Source of the DNA: Mesorhabditis belari
Taxonomy: Eukaryota; Nematoda; Chromadorea; Rhabditida; Rhabditidae
Direction: 5' to 3'
DNA length: 64,000 nucleotides
NCBI GenBank assembly: GCA_958450365.1
Contig: CAUEEP010000876.1
Location: 62,001 to 126,000, forward strand
Positions 53,074 through 64,000 of the stretch are shown here, piece after piece. Position numbers and translations under genes: made by a program. Below the pieces are notes generated by a model. That model saw only the letters and a program-made list of their open reading frames with translations, was not told the origin of the DNA and did no database searches. The number at the start of each line of letters is the position of its first letter. Position 1 is the first letter of the stretch.

Positions 53074-53914
53074 TTTTTTCACCAAAGAGACAAAGTTTTA
53101 TAATAAAACCTAGACTCCTGTTGAAATTTGAATTCCCGATTAGTTCAAATCAGATAAGAGAACGATGGAAAGACTTTATCGATGAAAAATTTGTTTCTTG
53201 GGAAGCCCATGAACACAATTTTACCCTCACAACCTTATCGAGATCATCATTTGATACAATTTTGCCATATCGGTCAAATCCAAATCATCGCAAAAATGTT
53301 TCACGACTTGAAAATAGCCATTATCATAATCGGTAAGAGAATCGGAGCATCTAAAGAATTCTGTTTTTCCAAAAGGAAAATACTTACCCTAGAGTAAATA
53401 CTGGATTTATACATAGAAATAGTGGAGTGGAGGTGACTGTGATGAGAAACTTGGTGAGACATTCACCGGTTGCCAACAGGCTAAAGATTCTCATAGAATT
53501 GAATTCAAATCGAAATAAACTGAATGGTTTCTTTTTCTACTGTAGTTTTGAAAATCCTATTGCTTACCGTATCGTCAAAGCCAGTTGATTGTTTCGCCAC
53601 GAATACCAAGCGCCCAGCAAATTCAACGGAGTGCTTGCAATGAAAAGCTGAACAACAACTTGTCGACTAAGCAAAGGATAAATTAAACCTATGCTTTGGT
53701 TTTTTTTGTTTGATTTAGGACGAATCGAAAAGCCCAAAATTTCGGTTCGTCCTGAACCGAACCAAACCGAACCACAGGTCTATCATTACCATTAATCCAA
53801 CCCCATTTGAGATTGAATTAAATCTCACATAGAAAAAAGGGTTGAGCACAATTGAGTGTTCGGTCAAGGAAAATTTGGTGTAGCTGATAAAATTCGTGGC
53901 CACAATATTCAGAA
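53074..53914 (-). pseudogene. multipass membrane protein gene with exon insertion
   Basis: Minus-strand exons about 53700-53568, 53489-53388, 53350-53234 and 53117-53074 join with consistent phases. They encode a membrane segment (QLFIASTPLNLLGAWYSW), a basic turn, a second (TKFLITVTSTPLFLCINP), then an acidic Cys-containing stretch (GCSDSLTDYDNGYFQVV, KHFCDDLDLTDMAKLY). An upstream exon at 53914-53829 (FISYTKFSLTEHSIV) does not match in phase. The layout resembles the N-terminal half of a nematode chemoreceptor, but no diagnostic motif is present. The last exon ends at the TA where the Tc1-like element is inserted. Beyond the element, reading continues only five codons to a TAG, so the damage may be confined to the C-terminus. 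Confidence 0.45.
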
Positions 53915-54833
53915 CTAAAGTGTTTTGTTGAGTTTCATTGAGCTTAGGACGGTAGAGTTATCGGCTCTACAGTACTTGGTAGCATTTATCGGCACTTATT
54001 GATTGAAATTCAACATACTTGTAGTGAAAAAATATCATAATTTCAATAGAAACTCGTCGAGTTTACCGTGAACCTTGTGACAGAAAGCTTTTTGAACTTG
54101 CTTAAATTCTTGTTGACCTTTTTGCTTGTCTTTTCTTGGCTCTAAGCAAAAAGTCATATTGAATAAACCACCTAAAAAAACAGCGCTCATCACAGCAACG
54201 TAAATGAGGTCAGCAAATCGAGTGTAAAAGCTCAGTAGAAATTTTCAAAATGTGGGCATCATTTTTGATTTAAAGCTGATAATCTTATTTCCTGGATACA
54301 TAGCAAAAGCCATTTCTTTTGCTTCACATAGAAGAAAACGATTGAGCAATTTGGTTTTATACGTTCAAATGCAAACCCCAGTAATTTTCTCTACAGTTTA
54401 CAATCTGTTTAGACTTTAGACCCAGCCTCAACTCTCTGAAAGGCACCCATAAATTACAAGAAATCTTTCAAGGTAGAAGATAATTGCAGGGAGTTTTTTG
54501 TTCCCAACAATTAATTCTTGCACGTTTTTGTCGATTTTTGGTGTCTTTTCTGAGAGATCTCGATTGGTAAAAGAAAGTTTTAAAGAATTTAATTATAGAT
54601 GACTAAATACAAATTTAAAAGAGTCATTAAGTCAAACTTAGAAATTTGGTCAGCACAACAACTCTACACGTCTCAACGACATGGTTTTCTTCTGTCTGTC
54701 TGTCTGTCTGTCTGTCTGTTCGTTTGTCATAATCCGTCAGGATCCCTTCAAAATGCTCCAATCTTTCTGAAATTTTGTGAACTAATAAATCGGCCCCATG
54801 TTAGTTTTTTGATATCTTGAATTCTGTCCCGGG
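53915..54833. other. intergenic; TCTG microsatellite
   Basis: No gene. (TCTG)n at 54695-54722. Confidence 0.4.
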
Positions 54834-55101
54834 TTGAACTACGTAGTAGAAATGGTTTTGGATCCAAGTGGAATCGGATCGAATCGAATGGATTCGTTTG
54901 CTAAGGCTATCGAATCGAATCGGATCCGATTGACAGATCAATTGAATCGAATCGTTTCCTATTCGACTCGATTCGATTCGAATAGGATCCGGTCCGATTG
55001 ACAAATCAATTCAATTCAATTCAATCCGATTGACAGATTAATCGGATCTAGTCGGATCCTATTCGATCCGATCCGAAACCATGTCTACTACGTAGTCCAT
55101 G
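54834..55101. repeat. foldback element with GATTCGATTC-type core
   Basis: Ends 'AACTACGTAGTAGAAATGGTTT' and complement 'AAACCATGTCTACTACGTAGT'. The core (54870-55075) is an irregular array of GAATCGAATC/GATCCGATT motifs in both orientations, self-complementary throughout. Confidence 0.7.
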
Positions 55102-55272
55102 TACTCATTATTCTGTCTGTATTGGCTTCTTGCCGATAAAGAAGAATACATAGCCTTGTTAACTGTCGTTAGCTGTTTGTTTGCTTATACCCCGCTTGTT
55201 GTACCGAGAATCTTGTTTTCAATCGGATTTTCTCTTTTTCCTTGAACACATAAATTTTCATGCTTTATTCGA

Positions 55273-57018
55273 TTAATTTGGCGGTGGTCCCCAGGTCGAA
55301 TATTGAGTGAATCCATTTCCATCCCCGTCATCGGCGTAGGCTCCATCATCGCGAATCTCCCAATTGGTGATGTCCGGCTGGTATGCGGGAGCCCCATCAC
55401 AATCATTACTGAAAACGGAAGAATTTTTTGTTTAACAAGCCCTTCATACAATCCCCAGACGTTCACGTGAAGATACCAGTTGCCCGAATCACGAGCCCCT
55501 TGATCATTGTTGTTGGCATAGCACCAAAAACACGTTCTTCCACCAGCACTCGAGTGGAAACCCCATCCTAGCGCCTAAAATCAAACATTTATAGAAGTTT
55601 TTTACATTCTATAAGATTTTACAAAAAAGCTACATCTTATTACTTTTATTTTTTTATAGTACTGTAAACCTTAACATGTGCAAAGGTCATCACCAATTGG
55701 GAGATTCGCGATGATGGAGTCTACGCCAATGACGGGGATGGAAATAGATTCACTGGTTCATCTTTCAAGAATTTTATGCTACAGAAAAAAGCTCAATTTA
55801 AAGATCTTGAATTAAATCGAAATCTAATCAATTTGAGGTAAGATGATTTAAAAGAAACTTCATGAAGAAATTAGCCTCTTAAACATATCTTTTGTACAAT
55901 TTCACTAACAACCAAGACAACATTAGCTTTGACTCTTTTTGGGGTTAAGAATGAAGAGGAGTAAACTTTGACTTTAAATAGTCTTGTTACTGTAAGCTAA
56001 CGTCTACTTCAGCAACCTTTGTCTTCAATCTTTCATTGGCTACCTAACTACTTGTTTCATAATTTATGAATTCTAGCATTTGTTTAAATTTTCAAATGCT
56101 TCTTACCTGTCCCGTTTGTAGGGTCCACCAGTCATCACTATCCGATCCACTACCATCAATCGCATTGTCAGCCGAAGCACACTTCAAGAAAATCGACGCC
56201 GTTGTCACATTGTTGACGACAATCACTTTCTCTTCTTCGGTTAATCCCTGGATGATTTGCAATACCTGCGAGGCATCTTGAGCAAATCCTGAAGTTTATG
56301 CGTCTTGAGTTTTTCCCCCGGAAAAGTTTCGAGAGTCGACTGCGACAGAAAAGTTGTTAAACTAATCTAGACTGAAGACTCTAATCTAGACTGAATACCG
56401 CAATCCAGTTAATCTAGACTAAATACCGTAATCCAGACAGTCTAAACTGAATACTCTAATCTAGACTGAATCCCGTAATCCAGACAGTCCAGACTGAATA
56501 CTCTAATCTAGAGTGAATACCCTAATCCCTAATCTGGTTGGTTATACAAGAAAAGTGTTTGCTCGATTGGGTGGCATTTTTTTACTTTGTCCCTTCCCCA
56601 AAAAAAAATCAGGGAAAATTTGTGACTTGAGATCATCTCATGTAAAAAATCTCATGTAAAATAATATCTTGAAGCTCAATAATATACTTATTTCAATAAA
56701 TAATCTTCTTTCATTTGCATTTTGTTAAATTCTTGAAAATTTCTGTTGTTTAGGTGGACAGAGTAAAAAAGTACCGATTGTATTTTGATTTTGGTACATC
56801 ACTTTCGGTTCACGGATTGGTGTAAACCGAGGTCCATGTTTAGATTGGAAAATTTTGGCAAAAATTTACAAAGCATTGATCTTAAGTCGAATATTTTTAC
56901 TTGTTAGATGTTTTTACTTTTATCAACATACTCTTATCAACATACCCGATGCTGCACTTTCTTGTTGCCATGTTAGACTACAAAACAGTAATCCAATAAA
57001 AATCACAAAAAGAGCCAT
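55273..57018 (-). CDS. secreted 171-aa protein, S1-like (tentative)
   Basis: Four minus-strand exons, phases agree, 516 nt: 57018-56946, 56288-56107, 55574-55450, 55408-55273. The start is ATG 57018, and AATAAA follows the stop by a few nt. A clear signal peptide (MALFVIFIGLLFCSLTW) is followed by a mature protein with four or five Cys and no membrane segment. The mature order is VIVVNNV..., IFLKCAS, a spacer, TLQTGQALGWGFHSSAG, TCFWC, NWYLHVNV, NDC, and ITNWEIRDDGAY. This order resembles the plant self-incompatibility S1 family (I-N-L...L-C-S...W-F...T-F-C...C--W-I--DG), from which I infer a small beta-sandwich secreted ligand or effector. No enzyme motif is seen. The S1 relation is by pattern only; it could be a nematode-specific secreted family. 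A partial inverted copy of its last exon lies at 55686. Confidence 0.75.
55686..55762 (+). pseudogene. inverted partial copy of the last S1-like exon
   Basis: 77 bp on the plus strand match the last exon (ATCACCAATTGGGAGATTCG, then GATGGAAAT(A/G)GATTCACT) with three or four substitutions. It sits in the intron of the same gene in opposite orientation, so it is a recent inverted duplication that could pair with the sense exon in the pre-mRNA. Confidence 0.8.
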
Positions 57019-58478
57019 AACTGTATAGATAAAACTTCGTCAAAAGAAGAAGTATAATACAACGGGGAAACTTTTGGCTTTTATAGTCTTTGCATAAAAA
57101 ACTCTTGTTGAACAAACATGCTTTAACAATAGACTTTTTAAAAATATGTTAATTAAAATAAGCGTACCAATACATTTTCTCTTCATGTGATATTTTAGGT
57201 TTATCGGAAACGGTATTGGCAACAAAATCTTTTAGGTTTATCGGGTATTGGCAACAAAATAACAGAATACAATAACAAAAGCTCCATTATGATCCAAAAG
57301 GATCTGTGTTCCATTAATCCTGAAAATCACATTTGAAGAGAATAGAAAATAACAGAATAAATAACAGACTCCATTGTGATGTTTATAGTTCATTTGCTGT
57401 TTGAAATTTTGGAAAAACACCAGGAACATTTGTGTTAAAATGAAATAAATTTATTCTATTACCGTTTTGCATATTTTAAGTTTCAAAGGACGAGGATAAT
57501 TCCAAAGCAACATCTTTTCCGTTGAAAGAAACTGTGTAAATATCCTGAAAATTATCACATTTAAAGAGAGTTAGGAAAATTGAGAAAAAATGAAAGTGAT
57601 ATGGTAAGCAAAGCAGAGGAAATAGAAAATAGAAGCACGCGGAGATCGGATAAGAGAGGGCGGCTCTGGAAATCGATCGAGACTTAAGGGATGGCTTAGG
57701 CTAAGGCTTCTAGAGTTGGATTTGAAGAGGTACAACACAAGATTTAGGTAAACAGCTTTACATTGCAAACTATAAATTCTAATTAACTATTTCATTAAAA
57801 ACAACTGCAATAGCCACAGATCACGTAAAAGTTGTTGGAGTTAACTAAAAAGGGCACAAAACGTTAAAGTAAGCTCATCTGGGATTATAGTATAAAAAGG
57901 AAACAGATTACAATAGAAATAGCAAGTGGTTTATTGTTTTCCAAGAAATTCAGTCAATTTCTACCGTAATCTATCATTCATTTTGCACTGTTATCCAAAA
58001 GAAGCTCACTCTAACAAACACTGACAAGTTCTGACCAAAGCTGTCACGAAACTTTGAAGTTAATTCTCTTTTCCCAGTCAAATTTGTTGTAATTTTCGAT
58101 TGTAAGTCAAACTGTTTGTTTTTTTCTTTAAATTTTGATCACTATTTTTCATTTGACTACCAAAATTTTTCATTTATTTTGCAAACAATCTAAAGATAGC
58201 CCGTCAATCTAAAGATGTAATTATCTAGTTCCTCTTTGAAGCTTTCAAACTTTTCTTCAAATTCCAGCTAATAAAAATTAGCACATTTTATTTTAAGACG
58301 AAATTTTTTATGCTCATAAAGCTTTTCAATATTCCAAGATCATTTTGGATATTGAAATCAAAAATTCCTTTTCACAAAGCACCTGTCTAGAATCAGAAAA
58401 AGTTTCAAAAAAGGATTTTCAATTAAACTAATCCAAATTTTCTGAAAAATCAATAACTTTTAAATTTTATTTGTGAAA
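57019..58478. other. intergenic; one orphan minus exon
   Basis: A minus-strand exon 57544-57476 (DIYTVSFNGKDVALELS, stop) has a good TTTTCAG acceptor but no found partner. A similar acceptor with 'GTGATTTTCAG|GAT' occurs at about 57317. The rest is AT-rich and probably contains the promoters of the divergent S1-like (-) and Sre (+) genes. Confidence 0.35.
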
Positions 58479-61400
58479 ATGAAGATTCAAATGATGATGT
58501 TTGTCAATATGTCAATTGCCTATAAAGATGAGATCGAAATTGTCGTTTGGATGAGTTATTTTGTGGAGATTTTACTTTATTTGCTCACATGTGTCATTTC
58601 CCCTATTTCCACCTATATCGCTGGAGCTACACATGTAAGTAAAAAGATAAAGAAAGCAGGGGATTTTTGGCTAAAGATAAAACTTGCTTCTGCATTCATT
58701 TGCCTTTTTTACTTAGATCTGCAATTTTTTTTGATTTAAAACTTTTCTCTTTTCATCTCAAATGCAAATTCCTATTACTAAATTTCACTTTTGCTTACAC
58801 TTACCTTTACGTTTACCTAACAAGCTTAGACTTCGCACATGACGCTGAATGGGCTCGAGTGAGGCTAGAAGGACCTCAAAGGTCGCTTAAAATCATAGAC
58901 TGCAAGCTAGTTCTGGCTTTGGGTATGCCTAACTGCCACCAATTGAAGCTAGGATTTAGTTCACAATTGTAAAATGTTGGTGTCGTAATACCCTTGGGTA
59001 CGTAATATTCTGAACCATTCGTCACTTTAATTCGTTTCAAAAATTGCTAGCTTAACAATAAGGATCTTGTTCAACTTGAGCTGTTTTTAAAAGTTTAAGC
59101 AAAAAACTGTCTTTTATAGTTTTCCAAGTTTGAGATGAGCTTTGAAAAGATTTTCCAGTACTTCCAAATTATTCTTAACTTTAGATAAACTATAAAATTT
59201 TCGTTATTTTGGAAGCAAATCATAAGTCATACAAATGCACAACCATTTTTACATTTCAGAAGATTTTTCTATCAATAAACTTTTCAGGTGTTCCACAGAA
59301 ATCTCATCTTGATCATCCAACAGGCATCCTATCACTTTTATCTCTATGCGATCGCCCGAATTGTGATCATTGTCTATGAGAGTCAAACGACTTTACAGTG
59401 TCAAATTTTTCATGAGAGTGAGTCAGAAAGAAAAAGTTTGTAACATTGGAAAGCTTAGCTACCGAAGCATGTCCTCTTCCACTGATGATCGCTTCATTTA
59501 CGCGTAGCTATGTCGTGATTGCAGTTAATGGGGAGGACTTTTTTTAAAAATAATATTTCAAAATCAGAAACGGATTACGGTAGAAACAAGTATCAGGGTG
59601 TATAGAAAATAATGCGCGTTTTTTGATCAAAACTATTTATTGGAAAAAATTCAAACAAGCAAAGGTCAATCGGTAAGGTATTCTCTATTTTTATCAATGA
59701 CTTGAACTGAATTTTTATCAATTTTTTTCACCTTATCAATTTCCCACCTTCTGCACAGATCCTGGATTGCATTGTCGAATTCAAACGGTTTCTTGCAGGT
59801 AAACTAGGAGTGGAGCTTATTTATGACTTGAGCATAATTATCAAACTCCCAAGAAGTGTTTCAACGTCCGAAATAAAAAATAATGGTGCAAGGTCAGGGG
59901 TGCGTGCGACAAAAGTTTCCAACCTACTAGCTCCTCAATTTTTTTCTGAGTGGCTTTTGCAGTGTGGGGTTTAGCGTTATCGTGCAGAAATCGGGTTCTT
60001 GACCGTTTGATCCTCAATTTCTTTAAAGCTTCGTTAATTCTCACTAGTTGTTTTGAGTAAAGGTTTGCATCGACTGTTTGTCTAGGTTTTAGTACTTCAT
60101 AAAGCACCAATCCTTTCGAATTCCATCATCAACAGAGCATGATCTTCGATCCATGGATATCGGGCTTGGGGGTGGTTTGCGGGGCTTCACTAGCAAAGCC
60201 ATTGATTTTTTCGAGTGGCATTGTCAGAACTGATCCAAGTCTCATCAGAAGTCAAGATTCTGTCGAAAAATTCGTATGATTTGCACTTTTGAAGCAAGAT
60301 GGAGCCCACGGTAACACGAGTTATTTTGTTGCCTTGAGTCAGCTCATATGGAAGCCATTTTCCATGTTGAGCCTTTTTCCCAAGTTGATGCAAATCGTTT
60401 TCAATTGTCACATGGGCAACGTCGGAAAATTCTGCTAATTCCCGTAATGTGAATTTCAATGGCATTGAGCAAATCGTCATTTGTGATTTCTAGAGGGCGT
60501 CCAGTAAGTGGCTCATCGTGGAGGCTTTCATTGCCGTATCGATAACGCTGAAACCATTGACGACACTGACTTTCACTGATACAATAATCTCCAAAAGCTT
60601 TGACAAGTGAACGGTGAGATTCAGCAGGGTTTTTTCCTTGTTTGAAATCGTAGAGCGTGGCAACTCGAAGCACGAGCTTGTTGGCATCCACTTTTTTGCA
60701 GTAAAAACCACTGGCGACCCATTTTTAATTTCGAACCTTTTTCGAACCTTGATGCAAATGGCTTTCAATTGTCACATGGCTAACCTCAAAAAATTCTACT
60801 AATTCCCGAAGCGTAAATGCGTAAAAGCAGTAAAAACCACTAGCGAAGTGAACAGGGAAATGATTATACATCTCGTGCGAATTATTTTTACGTAAGCAAA
60901 CATTACGTAAGCAAACACTTGGCAAATTGTCAGCACCGAGAAATTCGAAGCGCGCATTATTTTCTTTACACCCTGATAAATTATTTGTTATTCCTAAAGA
61001 TATTCAGCTAGTTTCTACCGTTTCCTATTACAAACGATTACCGAAGAGAAGCTCACTTTGGAAACTTTCTTTATCGCTGAAGTTTTAAAGATATTTTTAG
61101 TCGAGCCAAATAAGAACTTTAAAAAAAACTTATTTAAACAAGTGTAATTAAATGTCCAGCTGGCTTTCTTGGGTGTATGATCGAGAGAATCATCGCCACA
61201 ATCTTCTTCGCCACCTACGAGCATCGACACTTTCGACCGTTTTTTCTCTTCTTGATTCCATTTGGAATTATTGTTGCTATTTTGCTCACAATTTCTTATA
61301 CTTTCGGTAAATTTTAAAGAGTTTTAAGAATTTTCTCTTCTTTAGCTCTTCTCTTCTACTCACGGAAATTCGCAATTTACTTTGAGATCGCAAACTCTGT

Positions 61401-63960
61401 CTTGACTGGATTGGTAAAGAACATTACAGTTTTTTAATCAAAAATTATTTGAGAAATTGAAATTTAATCAAATTTAATCAAATTTTGTTAAGTTTGACTC
61501 AAAAAATACATTTTTAATAAAAGTATTAGGTTGGCCGGAAAGTTCTTTCCGTTTTTTGACGCTAGATCTAACTTTTTATTTTACGCATCAAAAACGCCAA
61601 ATAAAAAACAGAATTTATCTACTCGAAATATTCACCGTCAACATCAATAACATCCTGCCACTTATCCGGCAACAAATAGATTCCGCGGCGGTAAAACTTA
61701 CGTCGCTTCGAATCGGAAAACTGAGTGAGTGACAAGCGCGTTTCCTCGACGTTTTGAAAGATCTTTCCACGTGAAAAACTACGGCTACACCGGAAAGAAC
61801 TTTCCGGCCAACCTAATATATCTCTAGTTAATTGAATAATCAGTCTCTAAAGAAGTTGAGCAAATTACAAAAATTTTCGTTAAGAGTTTTCAAATCTTTT
61901 TTGAAGAGAGGTTAAAGCTTTTGATTGGTGTAATTGTTTCAATTTTTTTTAAAATAGATGACATTTTATAGGTCCTATATCTTGTTGTAAACGAAAACGA
62001 AAGACGACGTCAAAAACTTCACTCAACGGGTTACACATTAAGCAAGCGATATCAACTGACGGTCAATGTGAAGGCAACAAAAGTGAGTGCCACATTAAAA
62101 AGCACTTTATAATACAAAATGCTTTTTATTGTGGCATTTCATAGTTAACGCCAAAACATTGACAAGAAAGCATTTTTTATCGAAAGCTTTTACTCAACAG
62201 GAACACCTTTAGAGAGAAGTAGAACCAAATTCTCGTAAGCAAATCCGGTGCTTATCGGTTATATCCCCAAAAAAATTTGCAATTCCCGGCTTCTCACTGC
62301 TTCTCGTGACGGTGGTGATAGCAAATCGGTATCATCAGAAAGAACCGAAAAGAACGACAAAGCCATGTGAACGAAAATAAGTGCAGGGTGTTCAATATTT
62401 ATGAAAATCAATAGATCACTAGGTTTAAAGCTCGTTTTGTACAAATCTAATGTTAAAAAAAGAAACAAACAGATCAAACACATATACTTTAACAAGTTTA
62501 AATAACTTTTTTTCAAAATTCTTGCCATTCGCGTTGATAAACAAAATTTGCAATTCCTGGCTTCTCGCTGCTTCTCGTGGCGGTGGCGATAGCAAATCAG
62601 CATCATCAGAAGGGAGTCTAGAAACTTCTGTGGAGGTCGGATAAATTGAATTTGTCTCAAAATTATGTTGACTTTTCTTGAAAGAATCAAAACTGAAATA
62701 TGATTCCAACATTTTTAATGTCTAAAAGTTTGAAAAATGGTAAATAGTGAAGAATTTCTTATCATTAAGCAAGAACAACTCGAATCTAACTTTTTTTGGT
62801 GAAATTTTTTGATCGAATTCCAATGAATCGGTTTTCCACATAACAAATTGAGTAAACAGTAAAGGTAAATAAGCATTTCACCTTTGTCCCAACTCTGTAA
62901 TTCAGTGCTTTCTTAATGATTTTTTCATAAACCAATTCTGGAAGCACTGAACAACCTTCAATCTCAAAAGTCTTTATAAACATTGAGTACCCTGTAATAT
63001 GAAATGATTTTTCTTCGTTGCTTTAGGCTTCTGGGTCTAAAACAAATGCAAATTAAGTCCAAGACAAGTCTTATTGGGATATAAAGCTTTTACTCAACAC
63101 GAACACCTTTAGAGAGAAGTAGAACAAAATTCTCGTAAGAAAATGTATTTGAAAAAGTCTTTTAAAACATTTTTCATCATTTAGGTGATCATCATCTACA
63201 TAGTACACACAGCTCTCAACAACATTTTCTATGCTCTCCTTTTCCTCATTCACTATTCAAGTACATCGTGGTCACTTCGGAATCTTCTCGGAATGATAAT
63301 GAATGTACAATTAGCGTTGTACTCCAATATCATTAATAAAAATCAATTACAATTTAGGCAATATTTCATGTTCAGTGTGCTTTGTTTGTGTTGCAATCGC
63401 GAGATCTACAAGCTTTCAAAGAAAATTTTCTGTCAGAAGATTCACGATATTCGGTACGAGAATAGATACCGAATTTCCTTTAATAAGTGCCGCGGCGCTT
63501 TTTTTTCGATCTCCGAAAAGTAGGTAAGGGTCCTCACATAGTTCAAAAAGTCGTTTTTGCTCAAAAACTATTTCAAATGAAAGCTTCTTATCTAAAATAC
63601 ATAAAGCACTATTAGAAAGGAAAAAGCTTTCTTGTGTCGGACCTTCGAAAGATTTCCAGTAAAAATCCCTGTGGTTCCCACAGGAATTTACCAAGTTACC
63701 ATTAAGTCTCAGGTACGGCACTTATTAGAGCGATAAACTCGGTAAAGGATAAACGGTAAACTTTATATAATAATAAAAATACCTAGATGACAAGAAAGCA
63801 CTGATAAAATTGTTCATTAAAAACTGATTTCAGGGTTTATCAACAGGAGCACGGGAAAAAGTCAGATGACAAGAAAGTACTTGTTGTCGATGTTCACGGA
63901 AAGGTTTGGAAACAAAAAGTTTCACAAAATTACATTCAAACTAACGGCATCAGTTTCTGA
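58479..63960 (+). CDS. Sre-family 7TM chemoreceptor, complete
   Basis: Seven plus-strand exons with matching phases: 58479-58634, 59288-59417, 61160-61306, 61346-61413, 61972-62082, 63185-63519, 63834-63960, 1074 nt, 357 residues. TM1 (MSYFVEILLYLLTCVISPIS), then VFHRNLILIIQQASYHF, TM3 with IARIVIIVYES, MIERIIATIFFATYEHR and TM4-5 (FFLFLIPFGIIVAILLTI) follow. Next is NENERRRQKLHSTGYTLS with SKRYQL, the conserved cytoplasmic signature of nematode Sre/Srab receptors. TM6-7 are in exon 6 and a hydrophilic tail ends in exon 7. These are ciliary chemosensory receptors. Intron 2 contains a mariner, intron 4 another, and intron 5 tandem repeats. No stop or frameshift was found, so it is probably functional. 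Confidence 0.85.
59593..60976 (-). mobile_element. near-full-length decayed mariner in Sre intron 2
   Basis: 1384 bp with roughly 26 bp inverted ends (TCAGGGTGTATAGAAAATAA and the near-identical complement) and TA both sides. The minus strand holds a transposase broken by several frameshifts: YDFKQGKNPAESHRSL, WFQRYRYGNESLHDEP and TGRP linker, FTLRELAEFSDVAHVTIE HTH, GKWLPYELT, LTSDETW (first Asp), NAKPHTAKATQ (second Asp region). The HTH segment and 'GCAGTAAAAACCACT' occur twice (60420-60480 and 60760-60830), an internal duplication. Confidence 0.85.
61526..61816 (-). mobile_element. internally deleted mariner in Sre intron 4
   Basis: 291 bp, ends TTAGGTTGGCCGGAAAGTTC with the perfect inverted complement, TA both sides. 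The minus strand keeps the last codons of a mariner transposase, open to the stop: NVEETRLSLTQFSDSKRR, FYRRGIYLLPDKWQDVID. Everything upstream including the DDD core is deleted. Confidence 0.85.
62186..63141. repeat. intronic direct repeats in Sre gene
   Basis: In intron 5, about 57 bp at 62186-62242 recur at 63085-63141 (AAAGCTTTTACTCAACA(G/C)GA...). About 65 bp near 62279-62345 recur near 62541-62610 ('GCTTCTCGTG(A/G)CGGTGG', 'GATAGCAAATC'). No exon is seen in this intron. Confidence 0.6.
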
Positions 63961-64000
63961 ATAGTGGATATTATTTACCCAAAAAATTTCAAAACTTTAC

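Overview
The window is AT-rich eukaryotic DNA, almost certainly from a nematode. The evidence is: a complete Sre-type chemoreceptor gene, two or three other nematode-type 7TM receptor genes, a KIN-16-like receptor kinase, an F-box gene, short introns (many of 39-50 nt), and introns and intergenic DNA packed with Tc1/mariner elements, MITEs and foldback repeats. Introns have GT...AG ends and many acceptors are TTTTAG or TTTAG as well as TTTTCAG. No prokaryotic, viral or organellar genes were recognised. Exon models were built by hand: I translated across exon junctions and checked that the splice phases agree. Where all phases agree I say so.

Layout. 0.2-1.8 kb: Srh-like 7TM receptor (-). 2.6-3.7 kb: unknown two-exon 3' gene end (-). 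4.3-8.3 kb: GH18 chitinase-like gene (-), 11 exons, whose catalytic motif is destroyed and which has one abnormal splice donor; one intron holds a pogo/Tigger transposase relic. 8.8-11.5 kb: compact 301-residue protein kinase (-), 7 exons, with mariner copies in its largest intron. 12-18 kb: repeats, an F-box gene (14.1-15.2 kb, +) with an in-frame TGA, and a long foldback element. 18.3-18.9 kb: single-exon hypothetical gene. 20-21 kb: composite mariner MITE. 21.7-24.5 kb: 7TM receptor (TM1-TM5) and a fragment of another. 24.7-26.7 kb: tRNA-like sequences, a palindromic MITE and a 240 bp palindrome. 28.4-32.5 kb: TTD14-type P-loop NTPase/CYTH gene (-) with a GC-AG intron and an apparent 1-nt frameshift. 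32.7-41 kb: gene-poor, with an approximately 900 bp foldback, an 11 bp minisatellite in two orientations, and microsatellite DNA. 42.2-48.0 kb: receptor tyrosine kinase (-) with signal peptide, vWA-like ectodomain, TM segment and KIN-16-like kinase domain. 48.3-50.3 kb: a broken receptor, a mariner, and a small secreted-protein gene in an inverted duplication. 51.8-53.9 kb: a Tc1-like element inserted in an exon of a multipass membrane protein gene. 55.3-57.0 kb: a complete 171-residue secreted protein gene whose mature region resembles the plant self-incompatibility S1 fold family. 58.5-64.0 kb: complete Sre chemoreceptor gene (+) with two mariner copies in its introns.

The genes do not form one pathway. 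They look like a fast-evolving nematode accessory region: chemoreceptors, expanded kinases, F-box, chitinase-like and secreted proteins, all heavily invaded by TA-targeting transposons. The best candidates for something new are the S1-like secreted protein (55.3-57.0 kb), the vWA-ectodomain receptor kinase (42.2-48.0 kb), the inactive chitinase-like protein (4.3-8.3 kb), and the pair of long-variable-arm tRNA-like sequences (26.6 and 47.3 kb).
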